This document shows positions 57,701-64,000 of a stretch of 64,000 nt of DNA, one piece after another. Each line of letters starts with the position of its first letter. Within the stretch, counting starts at the first letter, position 1. Both the position numbers and the translations under genes were made by a program. Under the pieces are notes generated by a model. It was not told the DNA's origin, made no database searches, and was given only the letters and a program-made list of their open reading frames with translations. Origin of the DNA: Oxyruncus cristatus (lineage: Eukaryota; Chordata; Aves; Passeriformes; Cotingidae); NCBI GenBank assembly GCA_013399855.1, contig VXAY01002115.1, positions 584,875 to 648,874 of the forward strand. The letters run 5' to 3'.

Positions 57701-59668
57701 CTAACAGTACCTTTGGATGATCCTTTGGGGAATATCAGTAGAAACACAGACAAAATACTTCTCCCTCAGGTGCTGACTATCCGTTTTCTATAAAAAGTGA
57801 AGCTGGTGTTCCTGGGCTTTTCCTCAGTGTCACATATTCATCGAGATGATGAGATAGGCCAGCTGGACCTGGTGAAGGCATTAGTATCAGCAATTGCAGC
57901 CAAGAATGGGAGGAACAGATGAAAGTCTGATAACTAATTTTGTAAGGGAAGAAACAGTTTAAATAACTTAGTGTTGACTCAGATGGCTTCTTTCTGAAAG
58001 AATCTGTCCAATTCAAGATAATCCCTTTTTTTGTTTTGCTTGAAAATGTGCTTTTTGCAAATCTTAGATGATGCTCAGTTGGGGTTTCTAATCATAAGGA
58101 AAATCCAGTTCAGTACCAACCCTGCAAAAGTATGTAGTTTTCTCCTCAGCCTGTTTATTTAGCTTGTGATTACTAATGGTGTGATCCGGAGCCATGTTTC
58201 AAGATGTACAAATATCTCTGGCATATGGTGACCTAAGAAAATATTTGGATTCAATCTAGTGCAGGTTTTTTCTTGATCACAAAGTAAGGTGAACTTATTC
58301 TCCCCAAAATTGCTATCAGTGTTTTCTGAGTCGTATTTCAACATTTCTGACTTGATTATGCTGATGAAAATTCTTCTCCTCTCTTTGTCAGAAGTCATTT
58401 GGGAGATGGATTCTTATGTTTAAAGAGTGTTTTATTTTAGAGCGTGGATAGCTGTAACAAAGTTTGTATGCATGCTCTGTCTTTGGCAACTGTACATCAA
58501 AATTTTAATTGGGGCATAGTAACCCTTCTGAGCTGGACATGCACTCATTAAATATAAGACTCTCTTAAATGTGTGCCAGAGACCTGTGCTGTGACTGCTG
58601 GGCTGCTCAGGGAAACAAGGATAACCTTTCTGAAAGTCTGTTGCTCTATCTTTAGAATTGCTTGATGTCATCTCCAGTACATGCTGTAGGAGCTGGAGTG
58701 AATGGGACTTGTGAATGTGGAATTGGTAGATAGAACTGCTGCGCCATTTTTATTTTACTGTATTTAATTATTTGTATTCCTTGGTGAAGTAAGCCAAATT
58801 CTTACTTCTGTTACTTCACTGACCTTTTGGTGTGTACTCATTGTCCAAGAAAGAATGGTAAACCTAAGAATTTAATATGGAAGTTATGTTGTACATTACA
58901 AGAAACATGAGAATATGTACAGCATTTTCGTGTTTCAGTTTTATGCCTGGCTTCAGTGGTTACAGATAATCCTGTGTTTTAACCTTCTATTGCATTTTTA
59001 AATTCATTAATGTGATTAGTTTTAATACTGCCAAAATTATTTCACTGTTTCAATTAGAAAAAAATGGGAAATTCACTAAAGAACTTTGTTTCTCATGTCA
59101 CCAAAAAATATCCTACTCTAAAATTCTAAATTATACATCAGTAACAGTTGAAGAAGGAAGACTGGAATTGAGCAATTTTGCCTATGGTTTGTATTGCAGC
59201 AAAGTTTATGAGGAGCATTATACCCAACGACTCTAACGGAAGCCCCTCGCCAAAAACTTTATCACAGTGATAAGAATAAAAATTTTATGTTACTTACTTC
59301 ATTGAGCACCAGAAAATACATATTTGTAAATGTCAGCTGCTTAATCTGTGTGCCATGCAGGTCTGTTCTAAAATATATCACTGGATTTACTGAATGGGAC
59401 TGCTACCAGTTTTTAAATTTATGCCTTACTGTTTTGAGAAACGTGGCATCAAATAAACAGAAGGAACATAAGAAAACCCAACCCTGACAACAAAAAACTA
59501 GGAACAGTTGAAGTCCATGGTTTGCAAGGTCTGTGACAGAATGTCTTTATATATAATAATTGTTGTTATGTAGTATTGTAAGATTTATGATGTCCTTAAC
59601 AATTCATGCCCTGAGAGTTTATGATTTATAAATTATGTGCCAGTGTGTCAAAGAATACCTGTTCTGCT
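51781..59668. other. Long unique AT-rich non-coding stretch, no gene seen
   Basis: Eight kilobases with no recognised repeat family, RNA gene or exon. Homopolymer-rich spots lie at 51896-51921, 53223-53235 and 55445-55462 (T18). An isolated acceptor-like site (pyrimidine run ending in CCTTGCAG at 51802) is followed by GC-richer sequence but no donor. The GC-richer part at 57200-57450 has no domain-bearing frame. Minus-strand frames of 79 codons at 57777-58671 and the plus frame at 59012-59236 show no recognisable family. Confidence 0.5.
55445..55462. repeat. T18 homopolymer
   Basis: Eighteen consecutive T residues. On the minus strand this is an A18 run, but no retroelement body is recognised on its plus-coordinate side. 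Confidence 0.9.
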
Positions 59669-59790
59669 TGGGGTTCTGTTGTTTGGTTGAGTTTTTGGGT
59701 TTTTTTGGGGGTTTTTTTGGAGAGGGGATTGTTTGTTTGGTTTGGTTTGGTTTTGTTGCTTGGGTTTTTGTTGTTGTGTTGGGTTTCTTT
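59669..59790 (+). repeat. G/T-rich low-complexity tract with relaxed G-quadruplex potential
   Basis: Almost only G and T, with G runs at 59670-59673, 59697-59699, 59707-59711 and 59724-59727 separated by T7 or mixed loops, then TTGG/TTTGG units. The 174-codon plus frame (59621-60145) and the Lys/Thr/Pro-rich minus frames come from this composition. Confidence 0.8.
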
Positions 59791-61827
59791 ACAATGGTGC
59801 CTTTTTTTGTGGGGCTGTTGTAATGGACACGAATACAATACAGCATTATTCACTAAAAAGTCATTATTTACAAATAATTATCTTGAAGTATTATTTAAAA
59901 TGCTACAAATAATTTGTCTCGATACAGCTGGTGACTCTTGGTGGTTTTTTCATAGACACCTTTCCACGAGGGTGGGAGGGAGCCCAGCTATTTATACTTG
60001 TGTTTGCCATATCTTGAATTTATTCCCCCCAGTGCTCTTGAATCCTCAATGTGTTCTTCTCAGGGATGTCCCTGCCAAACGTACAAATTTTTATAGGCTT
60101 TTGTCTGAGAAGTGTTTTGAAGGTCTGTGTTCTCTTGGCTTGTAAGTATTCCTTGAAGCTTTTGTTTTAGGGTTCAATATGGCTTAAATTGCATTTTTAG
60201 TAAGTGCTGCAGGAATTGGGAGGTTTCTGCTGATGTCCTGACTGATATCTTGACCTTGTGCCTCTTCCCGATGGACGCTTGTCCACAGCCAACTCGAGTG
60301 TCATCTTTTGACAATGGGGATTATGAAGAAAGTGAAAATTCAGGTTTATGAATATCTGCAGTAAGAGGGAAAATCTCCAAAATAGATGTTCAGGGTCCAT
60401 CTGTAACTGGACTTCAGCAATGGGACCTCGGAGCAAACGGAGTCACTGATGTGTGTTTTTAAGTGTGTTCATTTCCGTCACCCACACAATTTATAAAGCA
60501 CAAAGAGGCTTCTTTGAGGTCACAGAGAAAAGCAGCCTTTCCACAAATGCCTCCATGGTAGCAAGCCTGGCTTGGAATATCATCCTTGTCTGCCCTGAAC
60601 CTGTCATTTCCCAGAGACCATGAATTTGTCTGTGCAGAACAGAGATGTCACAGCTCCCGGTGACTGAAGGAGGTGTTGTGTCTGTGAGAAGGATGGGGCC
60701 CAAGCCCTGCATACCTTTAATCTAGTATCTTTTTCCTGTGAAGCCTCTGTAATTCATAACACAGTCACGTTATTCAGGAATGTTTCCTTAGACAGATTCT
60801 ATCTCTGAGAGCTTAAGTCGAGGGATTTTCAAACAGTCACTTGATTTATGTATGTGAACATGTAGCTCGTAGGAGTTTATTTTACAACTTCTTTAGTTCT
60901 GTGCACCAGAAAACCTCCAGTAATTTTAACTCACCTAATGTTCTTTTTCTTCTGTCCTGAACCCCTCTGTCATGTATGAGTGTAAGTTGATTTCTCATCA
61001 TTTTAGGAATATGGTAAAATTACATGGTGAGGAAGGGTGACTGATGCTTCCATTTTAATTTTGTTCTGTGGTTCTGGGAGTTTGTTGTCACTGTGCCAGA
61101 GATGGAATGTCAGTTCTCAATCTTGTCTTCAGCTTCATTTGCTACATATTTGTATGTTTGTTGCTGTGTGACCCATTTTTGTGTGAATAGATTTAAATTG
61201 TGCCCGTGTAAAAACACAAGTCCTAAATCATTACTTTTTCATAGTTTAAAGACTTACCTTTCCGAAAGTCAAATGTCATCTGAATTTATTTTTCAGTCCA
61301 TCACTAGTCCTTAGATGAGTGAAATACTGTGTTGTCTTTTTAAAACTGGGATCGACTGACCGAGTGTTCAACCACAGTTGCTTTTTGAGGTTTTGATTCC
61401 TATTGAAATGGCCCTTTTAATGTCATCTTTAATTTAATCAGATAATGTCATCAAAATAACATTTACTCTATTACTGCAAATTCCCTGCATTATTAGCTAG
61501 TGTAACTAGACAAAAAAAGATAGTATGAACCCCCATGGAAATCTGTGCTTCCAGGAAAAATGGATACAGTTCATAGAAGCTCTATATTTAATTTGCAATT
61601 TCAAAGCACTCTCTATGGAAATATTTTATGATTCTGACATAATTTAGAAACACTTTTCAATAGAACCTATAGCACCACCAATTTAGTCTGATTTTTCAAA
61701 TTATCATTCCTTTGCACAGTTTTAAAGTAAGTTGAACAAGACATTCAACACAGTCACAGAAATACTCTCTTAAGTCTACCACCCTTTTAAAGAGTGGGTC
61801 TTGGATGAATATTTGTATCTATGAATT

Positions 61828-61845
61828 GAAAGTCAATTGACTTTC
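61828..61845. repeat. 18-bp perfect palindrome centred on AATT
   Basis: GAAAGTCAATTGACTTTC equals its own reverse complement with no spacer. The flanking bases do not extend it. Its centre CAATTG is an E-box-type CANNTG word. Confidence 0.9.
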
Positions 61846-62421
61846 CTTTCTAGAACAGGTGCATTAAGATTTGGTGTAATTTTATTTTTCGTTTTAGAAT
61901 CTTATACAAAGCTTGATGGGTTGTAACACGTTTAAGATTTACAGAGATTTGAGAGTCCCTTTCTGTGACCTCTGCTGACAGCCTGAATTTTCAGCATTGC
62001 CAGCATTCTCTCTTCTAGATCGTTCTCATCAAAATCCTAGGACTTTTTTTTCCCCTGTTTAAAATAAAATGAATTATTCTTTGTAAAATATTCCATTACT
62101 GATGCAGAAATGTTTTGTACAGTGAGCTTTCTGTCATTCCTGACCAGAAATAATCTCTGATACTCAAAGAATTCCTGAAATGAGATGCAACTCTGCTGAA
62201 TTTACTGGTAATTAGCAAAGCTGAGGAATGCAGAAGGGAACAGTGAGCAGGAGTAATCACTGTTGCTTAGGAAGTAAGGGAAAATTGTTTTGCATTTAGT
62301 AGGAGCAAAACTTTTTAAAGTACATATTCAGTTGGTGATGTTGAAAAGGCACCTTCAAGTTGTTGCACGTTTATGCAATGTGTCTGTTTAGTTTGCACCA
62401 GAATAGCACTAGAAATGTAAC

Positions 62422-62438
62422 AAAAAAAAAAAAAAAAA
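62422..62438. repeat. A17 homopolymer
   Basis: Seventeen consecutive A residues after 'gaaatgtaac'. No recognisable retroelement body lies upstream. Confidence 0.9.
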
Positions 62439-64000
62439 GCACATCTGGTTACTTTAATCCTGTCTGGAAGAGAAGATTATTAAAATCTGCTAAACCCACA
62501 CCATAGATTTCTGTCCCATTGCTTGGTGTTTCATAGGTTTAAGAAAGTATCTGAGTGTTTGACATTATGTTAGAACTTTACGAGATTTATCGGTAATTTT
62601 CCTCTATTTTTTGTGTTTCTGTTCGTTGCCATAAATTAGGAGACTCTGTCTTCTTAATTCAAGGTTTCTTTTCATCCTCTGAAATACTGAATCCTGAAAA
62701 TAAATCTACTATCTTTTATTATCTACAACTCCTTAGAGAGGAATTCAACGTCGCAGGGATGTCTTGAGGGTTGTGATGATCCACAGTGACACCTCTTGAT
62801 GGCTCTGCTGATGCTCAGAGGAAGTGTGGATTTAGATTTGGGTTTACGTGGCCCTGAGAAATAAGATTTTTTATGGGAGGAGGAAGAGTTTCTGTGGTGA
62901 CAATAACCTTACTCCCGGACATGCAGGTGAAGGTATTGTCAGCCCCAGGGTTCAATAGCCTCAGCTTCCACCTTTGAACACACAGAGAAGGATTCTGTAA
63001 AAGTCACCACAGAAAACACAATAAAGCATTTCTCAGTTTAAAACCAACACTTGGAACTACACCAGGAAACAAATTAGCAAAGTCTCTGAGGTCCAGCTAC
63101 TCGGATGTGCTGTATAAGAAATGCCACTTAGCAGTAACACGACTGACATTTCCATGTGGTTTCTTGAGATAACTTGATGTAAAGCGTGTTGTGGCAGCAA
63201 CCCATTATAGAGGTGAGCAATCACCCTCTTAAAGAGAGAAAAAAAACCCTAAACCCCTTATTTTTCACCAAAAAAAACTACTGCAGTTAACGTGTTAAGG
63301 CTGAGCATAAAATTTCTGTCGTGTGGAATTGTTCAATGAGAACAACAGCACAAAGGCTCTACCACGTTGCTATTGTAGTATCTTCCCAGCTAAAATTTTC
63401 TAATGACATCAAGTTAGTTCTCTCCACCTTTAAAGTTATACCCAAATATGAGGATATAAAAAAGGGAGCAAATTCTGTTGCTCAGAAAGGAAGGTCTTCT
63501 GACCATCTATTAAGTGCTGTCACCTCTGCTGTCAACTAGGAGGGGCTTTCCTGCCAAAAGAAACTGAAGATCATCTGTATGTGTAGAATGAGATGAACCT
63601 GATCACAACAGCAAGCTGGTATAAAATTAATGTTATACATCAAGGAGAAGAGTGAATGTCTGAGGTTTGGTGGCCAGTATCAGGTATGGATTCCTCGTCA
63701 TTGCAGAACTTATTTTTCCCTGATGATGTTCAAATCAATGTCAATTTAGTTAATCCTCTGTACATAAGGACATTCTAGTACACTAAAAGTAAGAAAACTC
63801 ACAAACATGTAGTCTGCAGATTACATTTTTACCAAGTATGTGCCTTAAATGTTCTTATTTATGAAACAGAAAAACTCTTATAGTGCCTTGGTAACATTCA
63901 CTTTCTAAAGTTGGTGGTTCAGATTAGCACACGAGTAACTGGGATGCAGATATTCCCCTGGCATGTAACTCTTCCACTCTCTTTCTGTCTCTTTTTTTTT

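Larger units (their letters stand above)
59791..64000. other. Unique AT-rich non-coding stretch, no gene seen
   Basis: An 18-bp perfect palindrome lies at 61828-61845 and an A17 run at 62422-62438. The section 61400-61720 is TAAT-rich and repeat-free. Short frames (for example 63321-63539, 72 codons) have no domain. The window ends inside a T run (63992-64000). Confidence 0.55.

Noticed and set aside
59621..60145. 174-codon plus-strand open frame with hydrophobic start
   Set aside because: The apparent membrane-like segment comes from the G/T-rich tract (Phe, Gly, Val, Leu codons); no family resemblance.
63238..63262. Telomere-like words (AACCCTAAACCCC)
   Set aside because: Only about two imperfect units; no tandem TTAGGG/CCCTAA array.
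1..64000. CRISPR arrays, operons, prokaryotic promoters, tRNA or rRNA genes
   Set aside because: The sequence is vertebrate nuclear DNA; no spacer-repeat arrays, tRNA box B words in context or rRNA segments were seen.

Overview
This is vertebrate nuclear DNA, almost certainly from a bird. Three 5'-truncated CR1 LINE fragments of the bird/reptile type are visible: about 2800-3063, 13080-13217 and 44394-44785. The first two end in degraded forms, and the last in a clear form, of the CR1 3' tail built on ATTCTATG. A fourth, older CR1 copy of the type shared with turtles and crocodilians lies at 35888-36105, and a degraded MIR SINE piece at about 27050-27140. Base composition is AT-rich and CpG-poor, homopolymer runs are common, and three assembly gaps sit against T runs (8680-8720, 21105-21130, 41772-41804), with a single N at 15295. 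Species and chromosome cannot be told from this sequence.

No convincing protein-coding exon, tRNA, rRNA or known microRNA was found. The longest open frames (196, 182, 174, 172, 165 codons) lie in GC-rich patches, low-complexity tracts or T/G-rich DNA, show no recognisable domain and look like chance frames. The window reads as a gene desert or the inside of a very large intron. Much of it has the texture of conserved non-coding regulatory DNA: long unique AT-rich stretches with no repeats, many TAATTA and octamer-like sites, and isolated CpG-containing words. Best stretches by eye are 10680-11500, 14200-14260, 18835-19200, 22040-22400, 24650-25060, 31480-34110, 37600-37740, 38270-38850, 39500-40030 and 40860-41490. 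Conservation was not tested; these are sequence-texture judgements.

Layout: 1-15 kb is AT-rich unique sequence with two CR1 fragments. At 15.1-15.4 kb there is an uninterrupted 220-nt pyrimidine tract containing 19 exact copies of CTCTTTTT. 15-29 kb is unique sequence with a short-loop G-quadruplex motif at 19738-19756. 29.0-29.2 kb is a small CpG/ACGTG-rich patch and 29.64-30.38 kb a GC-rich block ending in A14. 31-42 kb is the densest stretch of enhancer-like sequence, including three CACGTG E-boxes in 195 bp (33910-34104). 43.94-44.23 kb is the only CpG-island-like patch; it holds an open frame that runs into a good splice donor (GT at 44263), the best candidate for a transcription start and first exon, next to a CR1. 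45-64 kb is mostly featureless AT-rich sequence with a G/T-rich tract at 59.67-59.79 kb.

Nothing here can be called a new system with confidence. The items most worth a second look are the CpG island with its candidate first exon, the E-box clusters, the homopyrimidine tract, the G-quadruplex motif and the perfect palindromes.
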